A stretch of 64,000 bases of DNA, from contig JAEZEI010000052.1 of assembly GCA_023417815.1 (NCBI GenBank), positions 1 through 64,000 of the forward strand, read 5' to 3'. The number at the start of each line of letters is the position of its first letter. The first letter of the stretch is position 1. The position numbers and the translations under genes are program-made. The DNA comes from Bacteroidota bacterium. Its GTDB lineage: Bacteria > Bacteroidota > Bacteroidia > Chitinophagales > Chitinophagaceae. Below are positions 42,054 to 51,251 of this stretch, in pieces. The notes under the pieces were generated by a model. The model was not told the origin of the DNA, searched no databases, and worked only from the letters and a program-made list of their open reading frames with translations.

Positions 42054-42374
42054 CTAGTCTTCATCTTCATTAAGCTCAGGCTCTTCCTTAATTTTAGAAG
42101 AGTTTTTGATATCCTGAACAAATTCCTTCGCAGGCTTGAATGCAGGTATGAAGTGCTCGGGAATGGCAACTGCAACATTCTTTTTAATATTCCGCCCGAT
42201 CTTGGCCGCTCTCTTTTTAATGATGAAGCTGCCAAAGCCACGTATATAAATATTCTCCCCTTCGGTAAGACTGCTCTTAATTTCCTTGAACATTGTTTCC
42301 AGCGTTACCAAAACATCTACTTTTGGTATCCCTGTTTTTTCAGAGATTTTATTTATCAGATCTGCTTTTCTCAT
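42054..42374 (-). CDS. HU/IHF-family DNA-binding protein
   Basis: A 106-residue histone-like protein with MRKADLINKISEKTG, the arm region FGSFIIKKRAAKIGRNIKK and a conserved end FKPAKEFVQDI. Unlike typical HU (~90 residues) it carries an acidic tail, KEEPELNEDED. It bends or compacts DNA. Confidence 0.93.
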   Translation of the reverse strand: MRKADLINKISEKTGIPKVDVLVTLETMFKEIKSSLTEGENIYIRGFGSFIIKKRAAKIGRNIKKNVAVAIPEHFIPAFKPAKEFVQDIKNSSKIKEEPELNEDED

Positions 42375-42508
42375 AAATAAAGAAATTTGATTGAAGAATC
42401 TGGTGAATTAGTGTAAAGTTAACTAAATGATTATCAACCTTTTTAAAAATTGTTTTCTACGGGATTTTATAGATAAAATCATGCCGGATATGTTCAAACT
42501 GACTGAAA

Positions 42509-43594
42509 ATGAGTAAGGAAAGAAGGAAAAGAGCGTTTACAGCAGGATTAATGCAATGGAATTCAGAATCCAACTGTAGAAATATGCCATGGAAAGGGGA
42601 AAAAAATCCTTATCTCATCTGGTTAAGTGAAGTAATTCTTCAACAAACCCGTGTGGAACAGGGAATTGAATATTACAATAAGTTCATCAGTAAATATCCT
42701 ACTGTTTTCAGTCTTGCTACAGCCAATAATGAAGACGTTTTTAAATCATGGGAAGGCCTGGGCTATTACTCCAGGTGCCGTAACCTGCTGGCCACCGCCC
42801 GTAAAGTAGCCTTTGAGATGAATGGCCAATTTCCGGATAGTTATGACGGGCTTTTAAAGTTAAAGGGGATCGGAACATATACCGCTTCGGCTATTGCTTC
42901 CTTCGCCTTCGGGTTACCCTATGCTGTGCTCGATGGAAACGTTTACAGGGTATTAGCGAGGTTCTTTGGAATTGAAACTCCTGTAGATAATAAGAACGCT
43001 TTTGCATTATTTTCTACCCTTGCTGCCGAACTCCTGGATAAAAAAAATCCAGCGGCTTATAATCAAGCTATTATGGATTTCGGGGCAACGGTTTGTACTC
43101 CCAAAAAACCTTCATGTGAAGCATGCCCACTAAGCAGGGGTTGTATCGCACTGAAGGAGGATAAGGTTCCAGAACTCCCCTTGAAGGCAAAGCGCACCCG
43201 GAGAAAGAAGCGATACTTTAATTATGTACTGGTTGAAAATGAATCAGGTGTTTTTATCCGGAAAAGAGAGGAGAAGGATATCTGGCAGGGTTTGTACGAA
43301 CTGGTTCTTGTAGAATCCATCAACCGCAATCTATCCGGTTCAGAGCTAAACGATCATCTTCCGGAATACCTGCAGGGCAAGTTTAATAACGGAACTACCC
43401 TTATCCAGCAACTAAGCCACCAGGAGATAAATTCCAGGTTCTTTAAACTGAAACTTCAGGGTACTGTAAAATACCCGGGCTATAACCTTGTACCTCATTC
43501 GGAAGTTAATAAACTGGCTTTCCCCGTCTCCATCCGGAAATACCTTTCAGGCACCGCGCCAGCAGGTTCAAACTCTTTTGAAAATCCTGATTAG
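42509..43594 (+). CDS. mutY: A/G-specific adenine DNA glycosylase
   Basis: A 361-residue repair enzyme removing adenine mispaired with 8-oxoguanine. Visible are MPWKGEKNPYLIWLSEVILQQTRV, the helix-hairpin-helix LKGIGTYTASAIASFAFG with catalytic Asp in AVLDGNVYRV, the [4Fe-4S] cluster C-x6-C-x2-C-x5-C (CTPKKPSCEACPLSRGC), and a C-terminal MutT-like recognition domain. It heads mutY-ssb-gldE-gldD, a conserved Bacteroidota order. Confidence 0.96.
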   Translation: MSKERRKRAFTAGLMQWNSESNCRNMPWKGEKNPYLIWLSEVILQQTRVEQGIEYYNKFISKYPTVFSLATANNEDVFKSWEGLGYYSRCRNLLATARKVAFEMNGQFPDSYDGLLKLKGIGTYTASAIASFAFGLPYAVLDGNVYRVLARFFGIETPVDNKNAFALFSTLAAELLDKKNPAAYNQAIMDFGATVCTPKKPSCEACPLSRGCIALKEDKVPELPLKAKRTRRKKRYFNYVLVENESGVFIRKREEKDIWQGLYELVLVESINRNLSGSELNDHLPEYLQGKFNNGTTLIQQLSHQEINSRFFKLKLQGTVKYPGYNLVPHSEVNKLAFPVSIRKYLSGTAPAGSNSFENPD

Positions 43595-43641
43595 AATTCT
43601 ATCTTTAATTATAGAAGTAACGGAACAGAAAAAGTTTCTAC

Positions 43642-44067
43642 ATGAGAGGAGTTAACAGGGTGATGTTGATCGGGAATCTTGGTAAAGATCCCGACATCCA
43701 ATTCCTGGAAGGAAACATTTGTGTTGCGAAATTCAGCCTGGCCACTACGGAGACTTATAAAGACCGTAGCGGCAAACTGGTTTCACAAACGGAATGGCAT
43801 ACGATCGTTTTGTGGAGAGGACTGGCTGAACTCGCCCAGAAATATTTACACAGGGGTAGTCTTGTTTATATAGAAGGAAGACTGAAAACGCGGAGTTGGG
43901 AAGACAAGGAGGGGAATAAAAAATTTGCAACGGAGATAGTAGGAGACAATCTCATAATGCTTGATAAAAGGCACGAAGGTGGCCAGCCACCTGGTTTTGA
44001 ACACGGGGATCCGTCGCATGGAGAAATGCATGGCGATGAGAGCCCTTCTGAAAAGCCGCCTTTTTAA
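43642..44067 (+). CDS. ssb: Single-stranded DNA-binding protein
   Basis: A 141-residue OB-fold protein (MRGVNRVMLIGNLGKDPDI; EWHTIVLWRGLAELAQKYLHRGSLVYIEGRL) with an acidic C-terminus ending EKPPF, the tip that binds partner proteins. It lies 47 bases after mutY. Confidence 0.96.
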   Translation: MRGVNRVMLIGNLGKDPDIQFLEGNICVAKFSLATTETYKDRSGKLVSQTEWHTIVLWRGLAELAQKYLHRGSLVYIEGRLKTRSWEDKEGNKKFATEIVGDNLIMLDKRHEGGQPPGFEHGDPSHGEMHGDESPSEKPPF

Positions 44068-44110
44068 TGCTGCCTGAATAGCAGCATATTGTTCACTAAA
44101 ACAACAGATC

Positions 44111-45451
44111 TTGGATTATCATTCGGTGACCGCCACAGGCAATTTGGTCATTTCATTCCTGGCAATTGAACCAGCTACAGCAGGAATTCTCGTTTTTATT
44201 GGTTGTGTGCTGCTTGTGCTTTCCTTCCTGATCGCCGGCAGCGAAGTTGCTTTCTTCTCACTTACTTCAAAAGACATCAAGATCCTCAAAACCCGCCGTC
44301 AGCCTTCCTTCAGGAGGATAGTTCATTTACTTGAACAACCCAGGCCACTGCTGGCTGCCATTATGATCGCGAATAATTTTCTTAATATAGGGATCATCCT
44401 CATAGCAAATCTTCTTCTTAATAACTGGTTTGAAAATGCAGGATTGGGATTCTGGCAGCTGTTTGCTCTGAAGGCTTTCATCATCACCTTCCTTCTTGTA
44501 CTTTTTGTTGAAGTATTACCAAAAGTATGGGCTACACAGCATAAGGTCTGGTTCGCCACAACTGCTTCGCTGGTGGTTGATATTTTCAACAGCATATTTT
44601 ACAGGCTAAGCCGGAGGATGGTTAGATACAGTGAGCGCCTTGAAAAGAATTTTTACAATGACAGCATTTCATCCTTCGAGCCGATCGATTATGCAATAGA
44701 CCAGCTTCCCGAACACCAGGCAACCGCCGAAGAAAAACTGATCCTGAAAGGAATAAGAAAATTCAGTGCTTCTACAGTAAAGCAGATAATGCGAACCCGC
44801 CTCGATGTTTCAGGTATCGAGATGGGATGTTCCTTTGAAGAAGTTAAGAAATATGTGCGCGAGGTGCGGTATTCGAGGATCCCGGTTTATAGCAAGAACC
44901 TCGATACTATCAAAGGCATTCTCCATACCAAGGATATACTTCAGCATATAGACAAGGGTGAAGAATATGACTGGCGCGAGCTTTTACGGCAGGCATATTT
45001 TGTTCATGAACAAAAGAACATTGAAGATCTTTTACAGGATTTCAGGCAGAAGAGAATTCATTTTGCCGTGGTTGTGGATGAATTCGGAGGTACTTCAGGA
45101 ATTGTTACCCTGGAAGATATCATGGAAGAGATAATCGGGGAAATTGAGGATGAATTCGATGATGAACAAAGTATTAACAGGAAGATAGATGATAACAATT
45201 ATATCTTCGAAGGCCGTACAATGATCCCTGATGTTTGCAGGATGATGAAGCTTGCGCCTGATACGTTCGAAGCTGTGCGTGGCGACAGTGATTCACTCGC
45301 CGGGCTTGTGCTCGAGATCGCAGGCGAATTTCCACAGGTTAATGAAAAGCTTGTATCAGGAGATTTTATTTTTGAACCACTTGAGATCAATAAGAACAGG
45401 ATCGACAAGGTAAAGGTCACCGTGCAACCCATGGAGATTCAGGATGTATAA
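44111..45451 (+). CDS. gldE: GldE: CorC/HlyC-family gliding-motility membrane protein
   Basis: A 446-residue protein. A DUF21 membrane domain with several helices (ILVFIGCVLLVLSFLIAGSEVAFFSL; LQFLKAF region) is followed by CBS domains (IMRTRLDVSGIEM; FAVVVDEFGGTSGIVTLEDIMEEI) and a C-terminal CorC_HlyC domain. GldE can substitute for GldD loss in Flavobacterium johnsoniae gliding. The start is TTG 44111; its stop touches the gldD start. Confidence 0.92.
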   Translation: MDYHSVTATGNLVISFLAIEPATAGILVFIGCVLLVLSFLIAGSEVAFFSLTSKDIKILKTRRQPSFRRIVHLLEQPRPLLAAIMIANNFLNIGIILIANLLLNNWFENAGLGFWQLFALKAFIITFLLVLFVEVLPKVWATQHKVWFATTASLVVDIFNSIFYRLSRRMVRYSERLEKNFYNDSISSFEPIDYAIDQLPEHQATAEEKLILKGIRKFSASTVKQIMRTRLDVSGIEMGCSFEEVKKYVREVRYSRIPVYSKNLDTIKGILHTKDILQHIDKGEEYDWRELLRQAYFVHEQKNIEDLLQDFRQKRIHFAVVVDEFGGTSGIVTLEDIMEEIIGEIEDEFDDEQSINRKIDDNNYIFEGRTMIPDVCRMMKLAPDTFEAVRGDSDSLAGLVLEIAGEFPQVNEKLVSGDFIFEPLEINKNRIDKVKVTVQPMEIQDV

Positions 45452-46111
45452 ATGACAAGAAATATCCCATTATTAGTTCTGCTTGCTGTAATTCTTTCAG
45501 CCTGCAATTCAGTGTACACGTCGCGTGAGCGAGGTTATTTCCATATAGAACTCCCCGAACATGAATACCGTAAGTTCGACCAGCCCGGCTTCCCTTACAC
45601 TTTTGAATATCCTGTTTATGGCGAACTGGTGAGAGATACTACCTACTTCGACAGTACTCCCGAGAATGATTATTGGGTGAATGTTGATTTTCCTCAATTC
45701 AATGCCAGGATCTTCCTGAGCTACAAAGTTGTAGGCGGTAAAGCAATATATAAAGTGAAAAGACCGGATGGCAGCTATGCAGATTCGATCGGGATTAACT
45801 ATTTCGACAGGATGGTGAATGATGCATTTAATCTTACAAATAAGAACGAGGCGGTAGCGACCTCTATTTCAGACAGCCTGTTCCACACTGAAAACGGCAT
45901 AACCGGGGTCTATTTTAAAGTAGGAGGGAATGCTGCCACGGCCCGCCAGTTCTTTGTAAGCGATACAACCTCAAACTTTCTGCGAGGAGCGTTGTATTTC
46001 AGCGCCACTCCTAATGCCGATTCAATAAGGCCAGTCCAGGACTTTCTATCACAGGACATGAATCACCTGATCAATTCCTTCCAATGGAAGGAAGGTGACA
46101 GAAACCGTTAA
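45452..46111 (+). CDS. gldD: GldD: gliding-motility lipoprotein
   Basis: A 219-residue lipoprotein (MTRNIPLLVLLAVILSAC, Cys18) with the family-specific FHIELPEHEYRKFDQPGFPYTFEYP and GINYFDRMVNDAFNLTNKNEA. GldD is needed for gliding and type IX secretion in flavobacteria, probably at the inner membrane. It directly follows gldE. Confidence 0.93.
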   Translation: MTRNIPLLVLLAVILSACNSVYTSRERGYFHIELPEHEYRKFDQPGFPYTFEYPVYGELVRDTTYFDSTPENDYWVNVDFPQFNARIFLSYKVVGGKAIYKVKRPDGSYADSIGINYFDRMVNDAFNLTNKNEAVATSISDSLFHTENGITGVYFKVGGNAATARQFFVSDTTSNFLRGALYFSATPNADSIRPVQDFLSQDMNHLINSFQWKEGDRNR

Positions 46112-46138
46112 TTTGTACTTTACCCTGCCTAAATACGG

Positions 46139-46146
46139 TAAATTTG
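46139..46146 (+). promoter_or_regulatory. Putative -7 box (TAAATTTG) for the DUF3109 gene
   Basis: TAnnTTTG ends four bases before the ATG, with TTTG 23 bases upstream (46112-46115). The transcript would be leaderless. Confidence 0.5.
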
Positions 46147-46150
46147 CCGC

Positions 46151-46759
46151 ATGATCGCCATTGAGAATGTATTGGTTAGCGACCAGCTTATAAGAGAGCA
46201 GTTTGTATGTGACCTCACTAAGTGTAAAGGTGCTTGCTGCGTTGATGGTGATGCCGGCGCACCACTTGATAAAAAGGAACTTAAAAAACTGGAAGAGGTT
46301 ATGCCCGAAGTGCTTCCCTACCTCGATGAAGTGCACAGGGCGGAAATTGAGAAACAGGGTCTTTATCAGTGGCATGACGAATTTGGATGGGTAACCCCTA
46401 CGATCAATAACAGTATTTGCGTTTACGGCATTACCGACCCTCACGGGATCGTAAAATGCGGGATTGAACAGGCGTATATCGATGGAAAGGTTAAATGGAA
46501 GAAACCTATCTCCTGCCATCTCTTTCCCGTTACGGTTACCAAAAGCAGGGATGGAATTACCGAATTTGCCAATTATGAACCCAGGGAAGATCATTGCAGG
46601 GCTGCATGTTCTCTTGGTAAAAAATTAAAAGTTCCTGTTTACCAGTTTCTGAAGGAACCCCTGGTAAGAAAATTCGGGAAGAATTTTTATGAGGCACTTG
46701 AAGCTGCTGCCGAGGCCCTGAAAGTAAAGACGATCAAAAATAAACAGAAAGTACAATGA
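46151..46759 (+). CDS. DUF3109-family cysteine-cluster protein
   Basis: A 202-residue protein of a family with conserved Cys likely to bind metal. Cys lie in VCDLTKCKGACCVDGDAGAPL, SICVYG, VKCGIEQ, SCHLFPV and DHCRAACSLG. The function is unknown, although metal-cluster proteins of this class resemble YkgJ. It overlaps the beta-lactamase start by four bases. Confidence 0.9.
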   Translation: MIAIENVLVSDQLIREQFVCDLTKCKGACCVDGDAGAPLDKKELKKLEEVMPEVLPYLDEVHRAEIEKQGLYQWHDEFGWVTPTINNSICVYGITDPHGIVKCGIEQAYIDGKVKWKKPISCHLFPVTVTKSRDGITEFANYEPREDHCRAACSLGKKLKVPVYQFLKEPLVRKFGKNFYEALEAAAEALKVKTIKNKQKVQ

Positions 46760-47565
46760 CCAAAACCAGTGGCATCCTTTGCCTTCTTGCAGTGATCTTC
46801 TCTTCATGCTCTGTGAATAAGGCAAAAGTGGACAATGAACTAGAAAAGTATTTCGAAGCAAGAGGTGTAGATGGCTGCTTTGCCATGCTTGATAATACCG
46901 AAGGTGGCGTTACGGTATATAATATGAAATACGATACAATGCGCTTCCTTCCTGCCTCAACTTTCAAGATCGTTAACTCGCTCATTGGACTTGAAACAGG
47001 GCACATCACTTCCGACAGTATGGAAGTGAAATGGGATGGAGTAAGGAGGCCAATAAAAGAATGGAATCAGACCCTCAACATGGTTGAAGCATTCAAGGCG
47101 AGCAGCGTACCTTATTACCAGGAGATCGCACGCAGGATCGGTGCAGATACCATGAAGCGCTGGCTTGATACCCTGTCGTATGGCAATATGGTTGTTTCAG
47201 AACCGGTTGATTCCTTCTGGTTGAACAATACTCTTAAGATCTCTCCCGACGAACAACTAGGGCTTGTAAAAAAGCTATACTTCGACCAGCTTCCATTCCG
47301 GAAAAGCGTTCAGTTGTCGGTGAGGAATGCCATGCTCCAGGAAGACAATACTGCCTATAAGCTTAGTTATAAAACTGGGTGGGGCTTTGATGAGAAGGGA
47401 GATAATGTGGGATGGGTAGTAGGATGGATCGAAGAGAACAGGCATGTATATTTCTTTGTAACCCTGGTTCTTTCTGATAAGGAGGATCTTGATATGAGGA
47501 GTGTAAGAATGGATATCACAAGAGACATTCTAAAACATTATGGTTTTTTTGAAGGAAAGAAATAA
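46756..47565 (+). CDS. Class D (OXA-like) beta-lactamase, lipoprotein
   Basis: A 269-residue serine hydrolase with a lipoprotein signal (MTKTSGILCLLAVIFSSC, lipid Cys18). Class D signatures are all present: active-site STFK (Ser68, Lys71), SxV (Ser116-Val118), YGN (Tyr142-Asn144), Trp155 and KTG (Lys206-Gly208). The enzyme would hydrolyse beta-lactams in the periplasm, attached to a membrane. There is no mobile element next to it, and it is coupled to the DUF3109 gene, so it is probably a resident chromosomal gene. Spectrum cannot be predicted. Confidence 0.92.
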   Translation: MTKTSGILCLLAVIFSSCSVNKAKVDNELEKYFEARGVDGCFAMLDNTEGGVTVYNMKYDTMRFLPASTFKIVNSLIGLETGHITSDSMEVKWDGVRRPIKEWNQTLNMVEAFKASSVPYYQEIARRIGADTMKRWLDTLSYGNMVVSEPVDSFWLNNTLKISPDEQLGLVKKLYFDQLPFRKSVQLSVRNAMLQEDNTAYKLSYKTGWGFDEKGDNVGWVVGWIEENRHVYFFVTLVLSDKEDLDMRSVRMDITRDILKHYGFFEGKK

Positions 47566-47607
47566 CCAGGTTTCTCTCCGGCAGGTTTATTGCATAATTC
47601 CCGATTG

Positions 47608-49224
47608 ATGTTCCAGGTTCAGCATAAAGAATTCTTACTGGTACTTGCAGCAATACCATTCATGGTGTTGCTTTTCTTTCTTGCAGTTAACAGGAAGAGA
47701 TCTATCTCGAGGAAACTTGGAGATCCGCACCTGGTAAATCAACTGACCCGTTATCATTCCCCCTTTAAATTCAATCTTAAATTCCTGCTGATCGTTTTCG
47801 CATTTATTGCAGCATCTTTTGCATTTGCAAATGTGCAGAGTGCAACAGGAGGAGAAAGCATAGCAAGGAAAGGGATCGATATAATGATCGCGCTCGATGT
47901 GAGCAACAGTATGTTAGCCCAGGACCTTAGTCCTACGCGACTTGACAGGGCTAAGCAGGTCGTTTCAAGGATAATTGACCGTGCAGGTGATAACAGGGTT
48001 GGTATAGTGATCTTTGCCGGGAAGGCATATTTACAAATGCCTCTTACCGGTGATCACAGCGCCGCGAAAATGTACCTTTCTTCAGCCTCTCCTTCTGCAG
48101 TGCCTACCCAGGGCACGGTAATCGGCGATGCACTCAGAATGTGCCATCTTTCTTTTAATAGTAAAGAAAGAAAATACAAAGCCGTGGTGTTGCTTAGTGA
48201 TGGGGAAGATCATGATGAAGGAGCAGTTGAAATGGCTAAGACAATGGCCAGCGAAGGTGTTGTAATTCACGCTGTCGGTACCGGTTCGGCGGCAGGCTCA
48301 ACTGTGCCCGATATTGAAACAGGACAGGTTAAAACGGACAGGTCCGGAAATCCCGTGGTATCCAGGCTAAACCAGGCGGCGCTGCAACAACTTGCATCCG
48401 CAGGTAATGGCACTTACCAGCTTTTTACTACAACGGAATCGGTTGTGAATAATATCATGGGGCAGGTGAATACTATGGACCAGAGGGCAGTGAAAGACGA
48501 TTCGCTCATGAATTATGAAAGTTACTTTCACTTCCTGGCCGCAGCAGCCCTGGTACTGTTACTGATCGAATTATTTCTGAGTGAAAGGAAAGTGATCAGG
48601 GAAGTAAGACGCAAGCCGGCGATAACAGCAATGTTGTTACTATTTCCTTTTGTAAGTTTCGCGCAGGAAGATCATGAACTTGTAATGCAGGGTAATGAAC
48701 TGTACAGGAAAGGTGATCTAAAAGGTGCAGCCAACTTATACGCAAGGGCCGCGGAAATGAATGCAAACAACCAGGCAGCTATTTATAATCTTGCCGGCGT
48801 ACTGTATAAACTAAAGGAAGAGAATAAATCTCTAACTGCTTTTGACATGGCAATCAAGAGTGCGAAGAAAGCCCTGGATAAGTCGAACGCACATTATAAC
48901 AAAGGGGTTGTTCTGCAGAACAGCAAAAATCCTGATCTGTGCATAGAAGAATATAAGAATGCATTGAGAATAAATCCTAATGATGAGGATGCACGTCATA
49001 ATCTTCAGCTCGCTCTTAGAAAACAGAATGAGAAACAAAAACAGGAAAACAACGATAATAAATCCCAGAATAACAAGAACGAGCAAAAACCCCGTCCTTC
49101 AAGGCTGAGCCAGAAAGATGCAGAACAAAAGCTCCAGGCCCTGGAGCAGCAGGAAAAAAATCTTCACGATAAGCTGAAAAAAGCAAATACAAATGCTTCA
49201 AACCAGCCGGAAAAAGACTGGTAG
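47608..49224 (+). CDS. BatB-BatC fusion: membrane VWA-domain protein with TPR C-terminus
   Basis: A 538-residue protein. Two N-terminal helices precede a von Willebrand A domain with the MIDAS motif DVSNSM (IMIALDVSNSMLAQDLSPTRLDRA) and VVLLSDGEDHDEG. A helix (AAAALVLLLIELFL) follows at ~315, then a second hydrophobic segment ending SFAQEDHELV that looks like an internal signal. TPR units come next (NELYRKGDLKGAANLYARAAEM; CIEEYKNALRINPNDEDA), and the end is Lys/Gln/Asn-rich. BatB and BatC are usually separate genes of the moxR-bat aerotolerance cluster; no moxR or batA is adjacent here. Confidence 0.88.
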   Translation: MFQVQHKEFLLVLAAIPFMVLLFFLAVNRKRSISRKLGDPHLVNQLTRYHSPFKFNLKFLLIVFAFIAASFAFANVQSATGGESIARKGIDIMIALDVSNSMLAQDLSPTRLDRAKQVVSRIIDRAGDNRVGIVIFAGKAYLQMPLTGDHSAAKMYLSSASPSAVPTQGTVIGDALRMCHLSFNSKERKYKAVVLLSDGEDHDEGAVEMAKTMASEGVVIHAVGTGSAAGSTVPDIETGQVKTDRSGNPVVSRLNQAALQQLASAGNGTYQLFTTTESVVNNIMGQVNTMDQRAVKDDSLMNYESYFHFLAAAALVLLLIELFLSERKVIREVRRKPAITAMLLLFPFVSFAQEDHELVMQGNELYRKGDLKGAANLYARAAEMNANNQAAIYNLAGVLYKLKEENKSLTAFDMAIKSAKKALDKSNAHYNKGVVLQNSKNPDLCIEEYKNALRINPNDEDARHNLQLALRKQNEKQKQENNDNKSQNNKNEQKPRPSRLSQKDAEQKLQALEQQEKNLHDKLKKANTNASNQPEKDW

Positions 49225-49233
49225 CACTTGTGC

Positions 49234-49241
49234 TATCTTTG
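49234..49241 (+). promoter_or_regulatory. Putative -7 box (TATCTTTG) for ispG
   Basis: TAnnTTTG ends nine bases before the ATG at 49251 and starts nine bases after the bat gene's stop, giving ispG its own promoter and a very short leader. Confidence 0.45.
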
Positions 49242-49250
49242 TACCATACC

Positions 49251-51251
49251 ATGGAAATTTATTGCGAATCCCTCTATAGTTATAAAAGACTTCTCACACG
49301 GGAGGTAACAACAGGTAATGTTTATATTGGACGGAACAACCCGGTAAGAGTGCAGACCATGACCACCACCGATTCAATGGATACAGAAGCAACTGTAGAC
49401 CAGGCCATCCGTTGCATTAATGCCGGGGCAGAACTTGTTAGGATCACTGCGCCTTCCAAAAACGAAGCACAAAACCTGCTGAACATTAAGAAAAAGCTTC
49501 AATCAAAAGGGTTTGATGTTCCCCTGGTTGCAGATATTCATTTCACTCCGAATGCGGCAGAAATTGCAGCAACTATAGTGGAAAAGGTAAGAGTGAATCC
49601 GGGAAACTATGTTGACAAGAAAAAGTTTGAACAGATCGAATACAGTGATGCTGAATATGAGGCAGAGATCGAAAGGATCAGGGAGCGGTTTACACCCCTG
49701 GTGAGGATTTGCAGGGAACATGGCACTGCAATGCGGATAGGTACTAATCATGGAAGTCTTAGCGACAGGATCATGAGCAGGTATGGCGATACCCCTCGCG
49801 GCATGGTTGAAAGTGCAATGGAATTTCTCAGGATAGCAAGGGCAGAAGAGTATCATAACATAGTGCTCAGCATGAAGAGCAGTAATCCAATGGTTATGGT
49901 ACAGGCATACAGGCTGCTTGTAATGCAGATGATGGATGAATTCTCTGAATGTTATCCTCTTCATTTAGGTGTTACAGAAGCCGGTGATGGTGAAGATGGA
50001 AGGATCAAATCTGCAATCGGGATAGGTTCTTTGCTGGAAGATGGAATAGGAGATACGATTAGGGTAAGTCTTACAGAAGACCCCGAATTTGAGATACCTG
50101 TTTGCAAGGATATTGTTGAACAATATGAAAAGCGGCAGGCAGAAACAAAAGAGGTTGAAGTGCAAGCTCCCGTTGCCATCACGCTGCCTTATTCTCCGTT
50201 TGAATTCAAAAGAAGATCTACAAGGCAGGTAATGAATATAGGGAGCGATCATGTACCTGTTGTCTTCGCTGATTTCATGCTCGCAAAAGAAATCACTCCG
50301 GCTGACTTTGAATTCATTGGTTACCGTTACGATGAAGTTTCAGATAAATGGAATATCGCTGATGCAGCGGCAGATTATGTTTACACAGCAGGAAAGCTTC
50401 CATCATTCGAATTACCCGGAACCCTGAGTGTGATCTGTGATCATGAAACATGGGAACAGAATAAAACAAAGTCACAGGTCTATCCGCTTTTCCAGCCTAA
50501 GAACTATGAAACCGGTAAAGGCTCCCCGGTATTGAATTTTATTGCTCTTGAGGTTGATGAAGATCATGGAGATCTTCTTGAAAGAATACGTAACGATGAA
50601 ACTGCCGTGCTGGCTGTATATTCCTCAGCAAGGAATCCCATGCAAAGGATCAGGCGATTCATGGTTCGGCTAATGGAAATGAAGCTTGACTGTCCTGTTA
50701 TCATCGCGGTGGAAAGTATGCACGATACAATCGACAAGCAACTTATTCAATTCAGCGCTCAGTCTGGCGGATTATTCCTTGACGGATTTGGCGACGGGAT
50801 CTGGCTCATAAACGATCCTTCGCAATTGAAAAATGTAAAGATCTCAGGAAGAACATATTTAAAGGCTGATAATAATTACCAGTTCCTCAATAATACGTCG
50901 TTCAGCATTCTTCAGGCTGTTCGGGCCAGGATATCAAAGACTGAATATATCAGTTGCCCGAGTTGCGGGCGCACCCTTTTTGATCTTCAGGAAACAACCG
51001 CAAAGATCAGGAGTGTAACTCATCATCTTAAAGGACTTAAGATCGCTATTATGGGCTGTATTGTAAATGGTCCAGGTGAAATGGCAGATGCTGATTTCGG
51101 ATATGTGGGAAGCGGCCCGGGCAAGATAACCCTTTACAAAGGAAAGGAAGTGGTGAAAAGGAACATTGACAGTGATGTTGCTGTAGAAGAACTCATTAAC
51201 CTTCTTAAGGAAAATAATGTATGGGTGGAGGCTACCCAGCTTCAGCAATGA
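49251..51251 (+). CDS. ispG: 4-hydroxy-3-methylbut-2-en-1-yl diphosphate synthase, long form
   Basis: A 666-residue MEP-pathway enzyme for isoprenoid precursors. The N-terminal TIM barrel has TTTDSMDTEATVDQAIRC and VPLVADIHFTPNAA. A ~250-residue insert (about 290-560) separates it from the C-terminal cluster domain with SCPSCGRTLFDL and MGCIVNGPGEMADADFGYVG, the Cys ligands of the [4Fe-4S] centre. The insert is the 'large' IspG form of plants and Bacteroidota. ATG 49251 was chosen; seven upstream residues in frame are not family-like. Its end overlaps nadB (ATGA). Confidence 0.95.
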   Translation: MEIYCESLYSYKRLLTREVTTGNVYIGRNNPVRVQTMTTTDSMDTEATVDQAIRCINAGAELVRITAPSKNEAQNLLNIKKKLQSKGFDVPLVADIHFTPNAAEIAATIVEKVRVNPGNYVDKKKFEQIEYSDAEYEAEIERIRERFTPLVRICREHGTAMRIGTNHGSLSDRIMSRYGDTPRGMVESAMEFLRIARAEEYHNIVLSMKSSNPMVMVQAYRLLVMQMMDEFSECYPLHLGVTEAGDGEDGRIKSAIGIGSLLEDGIGDTIRVSLTEDPEFEIPVCKDIVEQYEKRQAETKEVEVQAPVAITLPYSPFEFKRRSTRQVMNIGSDHVPVVFADFMLAKEITPADFEFIGYRYDEVSDKWNIADAAADYVYTAGKLPSFELPGTLSVICDHETWEQNKTKSQVYPLFQPKNYETGKGSPVLNFIALEVDEDHGDLLERIRNDETAVLAVYSSARNPMQRIRRFMVRLMEMKLDCPVIIAVESMHDTIDKQLIQFSAQSGGLFLDGFGDGIWLINDPSQLKNVKISGRTYLKADNNYQFLNNTSFSILQAVRARISKTEYISCPSCGRTLFDLQETTAKIRSVTHHLKGLKIAIMGCIVNGPGEMADADFGYVGSGPGKITLYKGKEVVKRNIDSDVAVEELINLLKENNVWVEATQLQQ

